A DNA stretch of 64,000 bases from an uncultured Oscillospiraceae bacterium (GCA_934572465.1 CAKTLG010000006.1:1-64000), one strand, 5' to 3'; shown: positions 8,491 through 18,005, counted from the stretch's first letter. Numbers and translations: made by a program. The notes: a model not told the origin generated them from the sequence alone.

Positions 8491-8780
8491 AAAGCCTCGC
8501 AGAGTTTCGTGCCGCGCACGGCACGAAATCGATTTAAATCCGTTTTCTGCCGCGACATGTGCGCGGCAGAAACCACTTCACGCGGAGCGGAAAACGGTGA
8601 AGCGCCGCCTGCGGCGGAAACAGCGAGCCGTTTTCGAGGAAGCGGCACGATTGGCGCGCCTGAAGGGGCGCGGGAATCGTAATGCCGCGACGGTGCAATG
8701 TCGCAGACGCCCTTTGGGCGGCAAGGCACGAAGCGCAGCGAAGCTTTCTCACAAAAGCGGCACGCCGCTTTTGTGAAGTG
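8491..8780. repeat. Intergenic palindromic repeat, copy 1
   Basis: No gene is visible. The stretch begins with a 24-nt palindrome at 8505-8528 (arms TTTCGTGCCG and CGGCACGAAA around CGCA). A second follows at 8545-8571 (arms TTCTGCCGCG and CGCGGCAGAA), then CACTTCACGCGGAGCG. The same order of modules recurs near 30.2-30.6 kb with altered but still complementary arms. Further GC-rich inverted segments continue to the smc-side terminator. Confidence 0.75.
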
Positions 8781-8808
8781 AAAAAGACGCCTGCGGGCGT
8801 CTTTTTTA
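8781..8808 (+). terminator. Intrinsic terminator after tepA and its repeat tail
   Basis: AAAAAGACGCC, a TGCG loop, then GGCGTC and six Ts. The hairpin insulates smc from the upstream repeat-rich transcript. Confidence 0.85.
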
Positions 8809-8829
8809 CGCTTTGTTCATCAAATGCCC

Positions 8830-8858
8830 TTGAAAAGCGGGCGGAAAAATGATATATA
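8830..8858 (+). promoter_or_regulatory. Probable sigma-A promoter of smc-ftsY
   Basis: TTGAAA (8830-8835), a 17-base spacer and TATATA (8853-8858), placed 53 bases before the smc GTG start and after the terminator. Confidence 0.65.
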
Positions 8859-8911
8859 GTATAAGTTAAAATGTGTCCATTGTACCCCTTTTTACGAGGA
8901 GGAAGCAGTTC

Positions 8912-11900
8912 GTGTACTTAAAGGCATTGGAGATCCAGGGCTTCAAGAGCTTTCCGGATAAAACGGTGCTCAACTTCGGCGAGGATATCACCGCCATCGT
9001 CGGGCCCAACGGGAGCGGAAAATCGAATATTTCCGACGCCATCCGCTGGGTCATGGGCGAGCAGTCGAGCAAGTCGCTGCGCGGTGCGAAGATGGAGGAC
9101 GTCATCTTCGGCGGCACGGAGAAGCGCAGCCAGATGGGCTTTGCGCAGGTGACGCTCGTGCTCGACAACACCGAGCATATTTTCCCCAGCATGGAGGAAG
9201 CCGAGGTCGCCGTCACCCGCCGCTACTACCGCAGCGGCGAATCGGAATACTACATCAACAAGCAGTCCGTGCGCCTGCGCGACGTGAACGAGCTGTTCAT
9301 GGATACCGGCATGGGGCGCGAGGGCTATTCCATCATCGGTCAGGGCCGCATCGACGAGATCTTGTCGCAGAAGAGCGCCGACCGCCGCGAAATTTTTGAA
9401 GAGGCGGCGGGCATTTCGCGCTTCCGCTACCGCAAGGAGGAGACGGAGCGCAAGCTTGAGCGCACGGAGGAAAATCTCGTGCGCATCAACGACAAGATAT
9501 CCGAGCTTGAGCTGCAGGTCGAGCCTTTGCGCGCGCAGGCGGAGACGGCGAAGCAGTATCTCGTCTACCGCGACGAGCTGCGCGTGCTGGAGATCTCCGT
9601 GTGGCTTGAGAATCTGGAGGCGCTCAAGACGAACGCCATCAAGCTCGATACCGACCTTGCCATCGCGCAGGAGGAACTGAAAAAGGCGAATGCCGACCTC
9701 GAGGCGCTCTATGCGTCCTCCGAGCAGTTTTCCACGCGCATCCACGAAAACGACATCGCGCAGGAGGGCCTGCGCGCGGAGAGTGCGGAGCTGGACGGCC
9801 AGATCAGCGAGCAGGAGTCGCAGATCGCCGTGCTGAAGACCGGCATCGCGCACAATGAAGAAAACATTGCCCGCGTGGAGGAGGAGCTTCGCAGCCAGTC
9901 TGACCGCGTGGGCTCCATGGACGCGCAGCTCGCGCAGCAGCGCGCGCGCATCGGGGAGCTGGAGCAGCGCCGCGGCGAGGTGGAAACGGAGCTTGCCGGA
10001 TTGCTTGCGCAGGCGGAGGAGCTTTCCAAAAGCGCGGGAGAGGCGGCGAGCGAGGCGGAAAGCCTGCGCGGCCGCGAGGCGCTGGCGCTCTCCGCCGCCG
10101 CCGACAGCCGTGCCGATCTTGCCGCGCTGCGCTCGGCGCTTTCCGAGATGGACGAGCGCGAGGCCGCCATCACGGGCGAGCAGGAGAGCGGTGAGACGCA
10201 GCTTGCCGATACGCGCAAGAGCGCCGCGGAGAACCGCCGCGCGCTGGACGCCGCGCAGGAGGAGGCTGACGCCATCCGCAATATCATCGCCGGCCACACG
10301 ATGAAGATGCAGGGCAGGGTCGCGCGCGAGCAGGAGACAGGCGAAAAGCAGGTCTCCCTCACGATGGAGATGAACAACCTCGATTCCCGCATCCGGCTTT
10401 TGAGCGAGATGGAAAAGGAGTACGAGGGCTTCAACAAGGCCGTGCGCCTTATCATGCAGGCGGCGGAGAAGAAGACGCTGCGCGGCGTGCGCGGGCCGGT
10501 CGCCAATCTGATGAAGGTCGACAAGAAGTACGCCGTCGCCATCGAGATCGCGCTGGGCGCGGGGCTGCAGAACATCGTTGTCGAGCGCGAGGAGGACGCC
10601 AAGAGCGCCATCGGCTTTTTGAAACAGCGCGACGGCGGCCGCGCGACGTTCCTGCCGATGTCCGCCATCCGCGGCGAGGCGCTGCGCGAGATGCGCGTGA
10701 AGGGTGAATACGGCTACATCGCGCTCGCCAGCGAGCTGGTGGAGCACGATGCGGCCTACGACGATATTTTCCGCAATCTGCTTGGCCGCACGGTCGTGGT
10801 CGAGGATCTTGACTGCGGCATCAGCATTTCCAGAAAGTTTTCCAATGCCTTCCGCATCGTCACGCTCGATGGTCAGGTCCTGAACCGCGGCGGCTCGATG
10901 ACGGGTGGATCGATCTCCCGCAGCGCGGGCATCCTGAGCCGCGCCGGCGAGCTGCGCGAGCTGAACGCCCGCCGCGCGGGCCTTGCCGAAAAGCTGGAGC
11001 TTGCCGCAAAGGACGCGGGCGAGGCCAAGCGGGAGCTTGCCAAGGCGCGTTACGAGCTGGAGGTCGCGCAGAGCCAGCAGCGCGCGGCGGAGGACGCCGT
11101 GCTCAAGCTGCAGGGCGACAAGAATCACTATGACTTATTGCTCTCGTCGCTGTGCGAGCGGCTGGAGAGCCTGGATACCGAGCGCGAGACCATCGCGCGC
11201 CGCCGCGGCGAAATGAAGCGCGCGGCGGAGGAAAAGGAAGCGCTCGCGCTTTCTCAGGAGAAGGAAGCGGGCGCACTGCGCGCACAGGCGGAAAAGAGCC
11301 TGAGCGGGCAGACGGAGCTGCTGCGCTCAGGCTCCCGCCTTGGCGACGAGATCGCCGCGCGCAAGAGCGCGCTCGCAGGCTTTGCCGCCGAGCGCGAGAC
11401 GACGGAACGGTCGCTTGAAAATCTTGAGGCGCTGCGCGCGCAGCTGCAGGGCGACGAGCAGAGCCGCCGCGCGCTTATCGGACAGTATCAGGCGGCAAGC
11501 GAGCAGGCGCGGCGCGAGATCGCCGCGCACGAGACCGAGATCGCCGCGCTGCGCGAAAAGAGCGCGGAAAAGCGCGCCGCGCTCGAGGAGCTCTCGAAGG
11601 CCAAGCTTGCGCTCGAGGCCGAGCGCGGACAGAGCGACCGCCGCGGCCGCGAGCTGAACGAGACGGTGCTCAACGTGGAGCGCAGCGTCGGCAGACTCGA
11701 GCAGAAGCGCGCGACGAGCGCGATGGAGGAGCAGCAGATCCTCGACAGGCTGTGGGAAAACTACGAGCTGTCGCATTCCGCCGCGCAGGCGCAGCGCATC
11801 GAGCTGGAGAGCGTTCCCAAGGCGAGCCGCCGCATCGGCGAGCTCAAGCGCGCCATCAGCGGTCTCGGCACGGTGAACGTCGGCGCGATCGACGAATTCG

Positions 11901-12487
11901 AGCGCGTGAACACGCGCTACACCTATCTGACCACCCAGCGCGACGACGTGGAAAAGGCCAAGGAGGAGCTGCTGGGCGTCATCGAGAGCATCACAGGTGA
12001 GATGACCGTCATTTTCAAAGAGCAGTTTGCGCTCATCCGCGAGAGCTTTCAGGAGACGTTTCTGGAGCTTTTCGGCGGCGGCAAGGCCACGCTCGAGCTT
12101 GAGGACGAGAACGACGTGCTCTCCTGCGGCATCGAGATCAAGGTCCAGCCGCCGGGCAAGGCGCTCAAGACCATCACGCTGCTCTCCGGCGGCGAGAAGG
12201 CCTTCGTCGCCATCGCGCTGTATTTCGCCATCCTGAAAGTCCATCCGACGCCGTTCTGCGTGATGGACGAGATCGAGGCAGCGCTTGACGAGCCGAACGT
12301 GGTGCGCGTGGCGAACTATATGCGCCGCATCACGCAGAAGACGCAGTTCATCGTCATCACACACCGCCGCGGCACGATGGAGGCCGCCGACGTGCTCTAC
12401 GGCGTGACGATGCAGGAGCGCGGCGTGAGCCGCATCCTCACGATCAATATGAACGACATGACCAGAGAGCTGGGCATCAAGGAATAA
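8912..12487 (+). CDS. smc: Chromosome segregation ATPase SMC
   Basis: A 1191-residue SMC, the usual bacterial length. The N-terminal head has Walker A GPNGSGKSN near residue 34 followed by AIRWVMGEQS. Two long coiled-coil arms flank a hinge at roughly residues 510-670 (GVRGPVANLM through GGSMTGGS). The C-terminal head has the signature LLSGGEKAFVAIAL and Walker B VMDEIEAALDEPN. It compacts and helps separate sister chromosomes with ScpAB, not seen here. Start: GTG at 8912 with AGGAGGAAG before it; an in-frame ATG at 8873 lacks a ribosome site and would add residues not typical of the family. ftsY follows after 15 bases. Confidence 0.97.
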   Translation: MYLKALEIQGFKSFPDKTVLNFGEDITAIVGPNGSGKSNISDAIRWVMGEQSSKSLRGAKMEDVIFGGTEKRSQMGFAQVTLVLDNTEHIFPSMEEAEVAVTRRYYRSGESEYYINKQSVRLRDVNELFMDTGMGREGYSIIGQGRIDEILSQKSADRREIFEEAAGISRFRYRKEETERKLERTEENLVRINDKISELELQVEPLRAQAETAKQYLVYRDELRVLEISVWLENLEALKTNAIKLDTDLAIAQEELKKANADLEALYASSEQFSTRIHENDIAQEGLRAESAELDGQISEQESQIAVLKTGIAHNEENIARVEEELRSQSDRVGSMDAQLAQQRARIGELEQRRGEVETELAGLLAQAEELSKSAGEAASEAESLRGREALALSAAADSRADLAALRSALSEMDEREAAITGEQESGETQLADTRKSAAENRRALDAAQEEADAIRNIIAGHTMKMQGRVAREQETGEKQVSLTMEMNNLDSRIRLLSEMEKEYEGFNKAVRLIMQAAEKKTLRGVRGPVANLMKVDKKYAVAIEIALGAGLQNIVVEREEDAKSAIGFLKQRDGGRATFLPMSAIRGEALREMRVKGEYGYIALASELVEHDAAYDDIFRNLLGRTVVVEDLDCGISISRKFSNAFRIVTLDGQVLNRGGSMTGGSISRSAGILSRAGELRELNARRAGLAEKLELAAKDAGEAKRELAKARYELEVAQSQQRAAEDAVLKLQGDKNHYDLLLSSLCERLESLDTERETIARRRGEMKRAAEEKEALALSQEKEAGALRAQAEKSLSGQTELLRSGSRLGDEIAARKSALAGFAAERETTERSLENLEALRAQLQGDEQSRRALIGQYQAASEQARREIAAHETEIAALREKSAEKRAALEELSKAKLALEAERGQSDRRGRELNETVLNVERSVGRLEQKRATSAMEEQQILDRLWENYELSHSAAQAQRIELESVPKASRRIGELKRAISGLGTVNVGAIDEFERVNTRYTYLTTQRDDVEKAKEELLGVIESITGEMTVIFKEQFALIRESFQETFLELFGGGKATLELEDENDVLSCGIEIKVQPPGKALKTITLLSGGEKAFVAIALYFAILKVHPTPFCVMDEIEAALDEPNVVRVANYMRRITQKTQFIVITHRRGTMEAADVLYGVTMQERGVSRILTINMNDMTRELGIKE

Positions 12488-12502
12488 GAACGAGGAGAGA
12501 CT

Positions 12503-13372
12503 ATGGGAATTTTTTCCAAGATCAAGAAGGCGTGGTACGACACCATCGTGTGGGAGACCATCGACGAGGAGTTTTATGACGAGCTGGAGGAGAGCCTGAT
12601 CCTGGCAGACCTCGGCGCGTCCGTTGCGCACGACGCGGTGAAAAAGCTGCGCGATGTGGTATATCAGAAGAGCATCCAGAGCGGCGAGGGCGTGAAGCAG
12701 GCGCTGCGCGAGATCCTCATCGAAAAGCTGAACGTCGGCGATACGGCGCTCGACCTGTCGACGAAGCCCTCGGTCGTGCTGGTCATCGGCGTGAACGGCG
12801 TGGGCAAGACCACGTCCATCGGCAAGCTGGCGCACCGCCTGAAGGGCGAGGGCAAACGCGTGCTGCTGTGCGCGGCGGACACGTTCCGCGCGGCGGCGGC
12901 CGACCAGCTCGAGATCTGGGCGAACCGCGCCGAGTGCGAGATCGTCCGCTCGGTCGAGGGCGCCGACCCCGGCGCGGTGCTGTTCGATTCGCTCGCGGCG
13001 GCGAAGGCGAGGAACGTCGACGTTGTCCTCTGCGATACGGCGGGCAGGCTCCACAACAAGGTGAACCTGATGAACGAGCTTTCAAAGCTCCGCAAGATCA
13101 TCGACCGCGAGACGCCGGACGCCGCGAAGGAGACGCTTCTGGTGCTCGACGCGACGACGGGGCAGAACGGCTTGCAGCAGGCCAAGGTCTTCCGCGAGAC
13201 GGCGGGGCTGACGGGTATCATCTTAACGAAGCTCGACGGCACGGCCAAGGGCGGCATCTGCGTCGCTATCGCGCAGGAGCTGGGCGTGCCGGTGAAGTTC
13301 GTCGGTCTTGGCGAGGGCATCGACGATCTCCAGCCGTTCGACGCGGAGGAATACGTCAAGGCGCTGATCTAA
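12503..13372 (+). CDS. ftsY: Signal recognition particle receptor FtsY
   Basis: A 289-residue SRP GTPase that docks SRP-ribosome complexes at the membrane. It has a four-helix N domain, then the G domain: GVNGVGKTTSIGKLA (P-loop), DTFRAAAADQLE, DTAGRLHNKVNLMNEL, TKLDGTAKGG, and the closing GLGEGIDDLQPFD. The long acidic A domain of enterobacterial FtsY is absent, as in many Firmicutes. It is coupled to smc in the common Firmicute smc-ftsY order and uses an AGGAGAG site. Confidence 0.97.
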   Translation: MGIFSKIKKAWYDTIVWETIDEEFYDELEESLILADLGASVAHDAVKKLRDVVYQKSIQSGEGVKQALREILIEKLNVGDTALDLSTKPSVVLVIGVNGVGKTTSIGKLAHRLKGEGKRVLLCAADTFRAAAADQLEIWANRAECEIVRSVEGADPGAVLFDSLAAAKARNVDVVLCDTAGRLHNKVNLMNELSKLRKIIDRETPDAAKETLLVLDATTGQNGLQQAKVFRETAGLTGIILTKLDGTAKGGICVAIAQELGVPVKFVGLGEGIDDLQPFDAEEYVKALI

Positions 13373-13414
13373 AACAGGAAAAACAGGACCCTGCGCGACA
13401 AAAAGGAGACGAAT

Positions 13415-13798
13415 ATGGAAATCACTTCTGTTTGCCCCTATTGCGGAAAAGAAATGCGAGATGGAGCCATCCCTGTCTTGCGTGATATTTACTGGCGTCC
13501 AAGAGGTGAGGACGGCATGCTCAAAGACGGATTTGGCGACGAGAAGGAACAGGTCTGTCTTGGCAGAGAGGGGCTGTTAGGAGATTATTACACGCCCGCC
13601 CGTTACTGTGAGAGCTGCAAGGTGGTCATCGTGCCCGTGCCGGAGATCGAATCTACGCTTGACAAGCTCGACAGAAAGCTGGATGAATGGCGCGAGAAGC
13701 GCAGTGCACGGCAGCAGGTGCGTCAGGCACAGCGCGAGGAAAAAAAGCGCGAAGAAAGAAGCAAAACGAGACGGGAAAAGGACCCGTGGGAGGTTTGA
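13415..13798 (+). CDS. Small zinc-ribbon protein of unknown function
   Basis: A 127-residue soluble protein with two Cys pairs, CPYCGKEM at residues 7-10 and RYCESCKV near residue 68, making a likely split zinc ribbon. The layout is like DUF6487-type proteins. The last 50 residues are highly charged and helical (Lys/Arg/Glu-rich), suggesting nucleic-acid or protein contact. It sits between ftsY and rdgB in one direction with short gaps and ends two bases before the next start, so it is probably co-transcribed. No function can be assigned. Confidence 0.7.
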   Translation: MEITSVCPYCGKEMRDGAIPVLRDIYWRPRGEDGMLKDGFGDEKEQVCLGREGLLGDYYTPARYCESCKVVIVPVPEIESTLDKLDRKLDEWREKRSARQQVRQAQREEKKREERSKTRREKDPWEV

Positions 13799-13800
13799 CG

Positions 13801-14412
13801 ATGAAATTTGTTCTGGCAACGCAGAACCCTAAGAAGCTCAAGGAGATGCGCGCCATTCTGGAAGACCTCGGCGTGGAGATCGTGTCCGAGGCGGAGCTCG
13901 GCGTGAAGATCGAGGTCGAGGAGACCGGCGAAACGTTCGCCGAGAATTCGCTTTTGAAGGCAAAGGCTGTGATGGAGGCGACGAAGCTGCCCGCCATTGC
14001 AGACGATTCCGGCCTTTGCGTTGATGCGCTGAACGGCGGCCCGGGCGTATACAGCGCGCGCTTTGGCGGTGAGGGGCTGGACGACGCGGGGCGCTACCGG
14101 CTGCTGCTGGAGCTGCTGCGCGGGCAGAGCGACCGCCGCGCGCACTTCCACACGACCATCACCTGCGCGTTCCCGAATGGGGACGTGCTGCGCGCGGACG
14201 GCGAGGTGCAGGGCACCATCGCCTTTGCCCCTATGGGCGAGGGCGGCTTCGGCTATGATCCGGTGTTCTTCGTGCCGGACAAGCGCAAGACCTTCGCCCA
14301 GCTGACGGCGGAGGAAAAGGCGGAGATCTCACACCGCGGCAACGCGCTGCGGGCGTTTAAGGAAAAGCTCGCGGACTATCTCGCGGGCGCAAAACAGGAA
14401 GAAAAGGAATAA
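13801..14412 (+). CDS. rdgB: dITP/XTP pyrophosphatase (RdgB/HAM1 family)
   Basis: A 203-residue nucleotide-pool sanitiser that hydrolyses dITP, XTP and related non-canonical purine triphosphates to the monophosphate. Family blocks are present in order: FVLATQNPKKLKEM, ETGETFAENSLLKA, ADDSGLCVDALNGGPGVYSARFGG, FGYDPVFFVP, and the end SHRGNALRAF. The ATG at 13801 has GGGAGG upstream; a longer in-frame start inside the previous gene is unlikely. yhbY follows after four bases. Confidence 0.96.
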   Translation: MKFVLATQNPKKLKEMRAILEDLGVEIVSEAELGVKIEVEETGETFAENSLLKAKAVMEATKLPAIADDSGLCVDALNGGPGVYSARFGGEGLDDAGRYRLLLELLRGQSDRRAHFHTTITCAFPNGDVLRADGEVQGTIAFAPMGEGGFGYDPVFFVPDKRKTFAQLTAEEKAEISHRGNALRAFKEKLADYLAGAKQEEKE

Positions 14413-14416
14413 GGAT

Positions 14417-14740
14417 ATGGAACTCAACAGCAAGCAGCGCGCGTATCTGCGCAGCCTTTCAAATAACCTCGACGTGATCGTCCACATCGGCAAGGACGGC
14501 ATCGGCGAGAACCTTGTCAAGCAGGCGAACGACGCGCTGGAGGCGCGCGAGCTCATCAAGTGCCGCGTGCTTGAAAACAGCATGCTCACCGCGCGCGAGG
14601 CCTGCGACGAGCTGAGCGCGCTGACGCGCAGCGAGCAGGTGCAGGTCATCGGCACGAAGTTCGTGCTCTACCGCCCCTCGCACAAAAAGGACAAGAAAGA
14701 CAAGATCGTGCTGCCGAAAGCGGCGAAGAAGACCGTTTGA
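14417..14740 (+). CDS. yhbY: CRM-domain RNA-binding protein YhbY
   Basis: A 107-residue protein with a single CRM (CRS1/YhbY) domain: LNSKQRAYLRSL, VHIGKDGIGENLV and the late GTKFVLYRPSHK. The family binds ribosomal precursor particles and is linked to large-subunit assembly. The C-terminus is a short Lys-rich tail. It lies in the conserved order rdgB-yhbY-nadD. Confidence 0.94.
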   Translation: MELNSKQRAYLRSLSNNLDVIVHIGKDGIGENLVKQANDALEARELIKCRVLENSMLTAREACDELSALTRSEQVQVIGTKFVLYRPSHKKDKKDKIVLPKAAKKTV

Positions 14741-14762
14741 CAGAAGAAGAGGTCGAAGTATT

Positions 14763-15971
14763 TTGAAGATCGGAATTTACGGCGGCAGCTTCAACCCGCC
14801 GCATCTGGGGCATCTGGCCGCGGCTGAGGGCGCCGCGCGGTATCTGAAGCTCGACAAGCTCGTGCTGATCCCCGCAGGCGACCCGCCGCACAAGGCGCTT
14901 TCATCGGACGCGCCCTCAGGCGCGCACCGCTTTGCGATGACGCGCATGATGGGCGAGCAGGCGGCGTTCGACACGGGCATCTCCGTTGAGGTCTCCGACA
15001 TGGAGCTGACGCGCGAGGGCAAGAGCTACACTGCTGACACCGTGCGCCTCCTGCGCGCGCAGTATCCGGACGATGAGCTGTGGCTGCTGATGGGCACCGA
15101 CATGTTCCTCACGTTCCAGAGCTGGTGCCGGCCCGAGGAGATCGTGCGCCATGCGGGCATCTGCGCCTTTGGCCGCGCGGAGACGGACGGCGAGGAGCTG
15201 TTTGCCCCGCAGCGCGCGCTTCTCAGCGCGAGATTTCCGCACAGCCGCATTGTGACGATGACGCTGCCGGATCTTGTGGATATTTCCTCCACGGCGCTGC
15301 GCGCGCGCATCCCGCGCATGGAGACGGAGGGGTATCTTGCCCCCGCCGTGCTCGGCTACATCCTGCGCAGACATTTATATGGAACAAATCTCGATCTGAA
15401 GCGTCTAACAATAGAGGAGCTGAGACCCATCGCGCTCTCCTACCTCAAGCCCAAGCGCATCCCGCACGTCCTCGGTACGGAGAAGACGGCCGTGGCGCTT
15501 GCGGAAAAGTACGGCGCGGACGTTCACAAGGCGCGCGCGGCGGCGCTGCTGCACGACGCGACCAAGCGCCTTTCGATGGAAGAGCAGCTTACGATGTGCG
15601 CGCATTACCACATCGCGCTCGACGAGCTGGAGCAGAAGACGCTCAAGCTGCTGCACGCGAAGACCGGCGCGGCGCTTGCGCGCGACGTGTACGGCGCGGA
15701 CGACGACATTTACAACGCCATCCTCTGGCACACGACCGGAAAGCCCGATATGACGCTTTTGGAAAAGGTCATCTACCTTGCCGATTTTATCGAGCCGAGC
15801 CGTGACTTTGACGGCGTTGACGCGCTGCGGAAGGTCGTGTGGGAGGATCTGGACCGCGGACTTGAGATGGGCCTCGCCATGACGGTGGAGGAGATGACGG
15901 AGATGGGCAATCCCGTTCACCGCAACACACTGGAAGCACTGGACTATCTGAGAGGACATACCCATGAGTGA
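14763..15971 (+). CDS. nadD-yqeK: NadD-YqeK fusion: nicotinate-nucleotide adenylyltransferase plus HD-domain hydrolase
   Basis: A 402-residue two-domain protein. Residues 1-205 are NadD (GIYGGSFNPPHLGHL with the HxGH-type site, LIPAGDPPHK, ISSTALRARI), making deamido-NAD from NaMN and ATP. Residues about 218-402 are YqeK, an HD-domain hydrolase of Ap4A-type dinucleotides: HVLGTEKTAVALAEKYG, the metal site AALLHDATK, and YLADFIEPSRDFDGVD. In many Firmicutes these are adjacent separate genes; here no stop separates them, which directly shows a fusion. The start is TTG at 14763 with a modest site; no better ATG fits the conserved first residues. Its last eight bases overlap the LCP gene. Confidence 0.93.
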   Translation: MKIGIYGGSFNPPHLGHLAAAEGAARYLKLDKLVLIPAGDPPHKALSSDAPSGAHRFAMTRMMGEQAAFDTGISVEVSDMELTREGKSYTADTVRLLRAQYPDDELWLLMGTDMFLTFQSWCRPEEIVRHAGICAFGRAETDGEELFAPQRALLSARFPHSRIVTMTLPDLVDISSTALRARIPRMETEGYLAPAVLGYILRRHLYGTNLDLKRLTIEELRPIALSYLKPKRIPHVLGTEKTAVALAEKYGADVHKARAAALLHDATKRLSMEEQLTMCAHYHIALDELEQKTLKLLHAKTGAALARDVYGADDDIYNAILWHTTGKPDMTLLEKVIYLADFIEPSRDFDGVDALRKVVWEDLDRGLEMGLAMTVEEMTEMGNPVHRNTLEALDYLRGHTHE

Positions 15972-17526
15972 CTACAAGGATACCTATGAAAGAGACGGCG
16001 GATACGACGCGCCGCGCGACGACGGCTTTTTTGCGCGCAACTGCGACGAGGCGTGGGCGCAGATCTGCGAGACGTTTTCCCATCCGGGCAGATTGATCGG
16101 GCGCGTGCTGCTGGTGCTGCTGGCCGTCGGCCTCGTCGCGGGCGGGAGCTATCTTCTGAAGATCCGCGCGCCGGAGCTGCCGAATAAGGGAGACGACGCG
16201 CAGAGCGATCCCAACCAGCCGCAGGTCGATGAGATCGACTACGGCGACGGTGTGCGCCCGCGCGTGGACGGCGAGCGCAAGAGCAAGGATTTCTACACCG
16301 TGCTCGTCCTTGGCCGCGATACGGGCGGCGGCGGCAACACCGACACGATGCTGCTGGCGAGCTATGATGTGACAAACCAGAAGGCGACGGTCATGTCCAT
16401 CCCGCGCGACACGATGGTCAACGTCCCATGGGATGTCAAGAAGATCAACTCCGTCTACAATTATTACGGCGGCGGAGACAAGGGCATCAAGGCGCTCTAC
16501 AAGGAAATTTCCCAGCTCATCGGCTTTGAGCCGGATTATCAGGTGGTCGTGGAATGGGAGGCCGTCGGAAAGATCGTGGAAGCGATCGGCGGCGTATATT
16601 TTGATGTGCCTTATACCATGGACTACCATGATCCGTATCAGGACCTTGTGATCGAGCAGGAAAAGGGCTATCGCCTGCTCGATGGCGATGACGCCATGCA
16701 GGTCATCCGCTGGCGCAAAAACGACAAAAACAGTCCCTACGGCAATCCGGAGATCGGAGACAGCGGGCGGATGCAGATCCAGCAGGACTTTCTCAAGGCG
16801 GTCCTCAAGCAGCTGCTGCAGCTGAAGAACGTGACAAACATCGGCAAGATCGCCAAGGTGTTTCAGGAGAATGTGGAAACGGATCTTTCGTTTGAGAACA
16901 TCCTCTGGTTCGGCAAGCAGGCGGTTTTCGGCGGCCTTTCGGTGGACGATGTGACCTTTACCACCATGCCGTGGTACGGCGTGTATGTTTACAGCCGCTC
17001 GATCAGCTCGGCGTATGGCAGGCCCATGAAGCTTGACTATGTAGCGCCGAACGCGACGAAGCTGCTCGATCTGGTGAACGATGGATTGAGCCCCTTTGTC
17101 GAAAGGTTCTCAATGAGCGATCTGGATATCATGTCCGTGAACGAGGACGGTTCGCTCGCCTCCTCTACCGGCCATGTGGAGGACAGCAAGGCCGCGGCGC
17201 GCCCGCCGGTCCATGTGGACCGCTACACTGGAGCGATCACGGCGTGGCCGGGCAGCGAAACCGATACCGGCGAAACAGACACCGGCGACGGTACGGAGAC
17301 GACCGATCCCGCCGGCGGCACCGGCGATACCGGTACGACGACGCCCGAAAGCCCCGATGCGCCGGTCACAGTGCCGGACGGCGGCGACACCGATACGGCG
17401 ACGCCGGACAGTCCTGATGCGCCGATCACGACGCCGGACGCCTCCGGCGGCACGGACGGCAGCGGTACCGGCGATGCCGGCGCGGGCAGCGTCGTGGATG
17501 AAATGCCGGAATGGCTGCGGCCGTAG
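15964..17526 (+). CDS. LytR-CpsA-Psr family cell-wall glycopolymer ligase with low-complexity tail
   Basis: A 520-residue membrane-anchored LCP enzyme: about 45 cytoplasmic residues, one transmembrane helix (LLVLLAVGLVAGG), then the extracellular LCP domain (FYTVLVLGRDTGGGGNTDTM, MSIPRDTMVNV, KINSVYNYYGG, VIRWRKN). It would transfer wall teichoic acid or capsule-type polymers to peptidoglycan. From about residue 420 the protein ends in repeated Thr/Asp/Gly/Pro segments (TPESPDAPVTVPD, then TPDSPDAPITTPD), a flexible wall-spanning tail. Its start overlaps nadD-yqeK by eight bases; rsfS follows, in the usual Firmicute order. Confidence 0.92.
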   Translation: MSDYKDTYERDGGYDAPRDDGFFARNCDEAWAQICETFSHPGRLIGRVLLVLLAVGLVAGGSYLLKIRAPELPNKGDDAQSDPNQPQVDEIDYGDGVRPRVDGERKSKDFYTVLVLGRDTGGGGNTDTMLLASYDVTNQKATVMSIPRDTMVNVPWDVKKINSVYNYYGGGDKGIKALYKEISQLIGFEPDYQVVVEWEAVGKIVEAIGGVYFDVPYTMDYHDPYQDLVIEQEKGYRLLDGDDAMQVIRWRKNDKNSPYGNPEIGDSGRMQIQQDFLKAVLKQLLQLKNVTNIGKIAKVFQENVETDLSFENILWFGKQAVFGGLSVDDVTFTTMPWYGVYVYSRSISSAYGRPMKLDYVAPNATKLLDLVNDGLSPFVERFSMSDLDIMSVNEDGSLASSTGHVEDSKAAARPPVHVDRYTGAITAWPGSETDTGETDTGDGTETTDPAGGTGDTGTTTPESPDAPVTVPDGGDTDTATPDSPDAPITTPDASGGTDGSGTGDAGAGSVVDEMPEWLRP

Positions 17527-17594
17527 GATGAAACGGCAGCGATAAGAGAAGGATAGAAAAACCAATTATATCGGAAAAGGAAAGGAGATCCTAC

Positions 17595-17957
17595 ATGATT
17601 CCTGCAAAAGAATTGGCTGAGATCGCCGTCCGCGCGCTCGACGATAAGAAGGGCAAGGAGATCAGGCTCATCCGCATCGACAAGATCACGACGCTTGCGG
17701 AATACTTCGTCATCTGCACCGGCTCGTCCAACACGCAGATCAACGCGCTGTGCGACGAGGTGGAAAAGCGGCTGACGGAGAATGGCGAGGAGCCGTTGCA
17801 CCGCGAGGGTTATCGCGGCGGCACGTGGGTGCTGCTCGACTACGGCTGCGTCGTCGTTCACGTGTTCAATGACGAGGCGCGCAAGTTCTATTCCCTCGAG
17901 CACCTTTGGGCCGACGGCGAGGAGGTTGACCTCAGCGGCGTGCTCACGCGCGAGTGA
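17595..17957 (+). CDS. rsfS: Ribosomal silencing factor RsfS
   Basis: A 120-residue RsfS/Iojap protein that binds L14 on the large subunit and blocks subunit joining when nutrients are scarce. Signatures: ITTLAEYFVICTGSSNTQ, the HREGYRGGTWVLLDYG block and VVHVFNDEARKFYSLEHLW. AAAGGAG lies eight bases before the ATG. It closes the nadD-yqeK/LCP/rsfS operon. Confidence 0.96.
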   Translation: MIPAKELAEIAVRALDDKKGKEIRLIRIDKITTLAEYFVICTGSSNTQINALCDEVEKRLTENGEEPLHREGYRGGTWVLLDYGCVVVHVFNDEARKFYSLEHLWADGEEVDLSGVLTRE

Positions 17958-17970
17958 GCGAAATTAACGC

Positions 17971-17999
17971 TTGACAAGGCGGGGAAGACCGCCTACAAT
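17971..17999 (+). promoter_or_regulatory. Promoter of the leuS T-box transcript
   Basis: Consensus TTGACA (17971-17976), 17-base spacer, TACAAT (17994-17999). It begins 13 bases after the rsfS stop and directly precedes the leader RNA. Confidence 0.92.
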
Positions 18000-18005
18000 A
18001 GAAAC

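Noticed and set aside
8918..11128. 736-codon open frame antisense to smc
   Set aside because: GC-rich third-position effect; composition is Arg/Leu/Ala/His-rich without any domain, while the sense frame is a complete SMC.
11327..13054. 575-codon frame antisense to the smc end and ftsY
   Set aside because: Same effect; the sense genes carry all conserved motifs.
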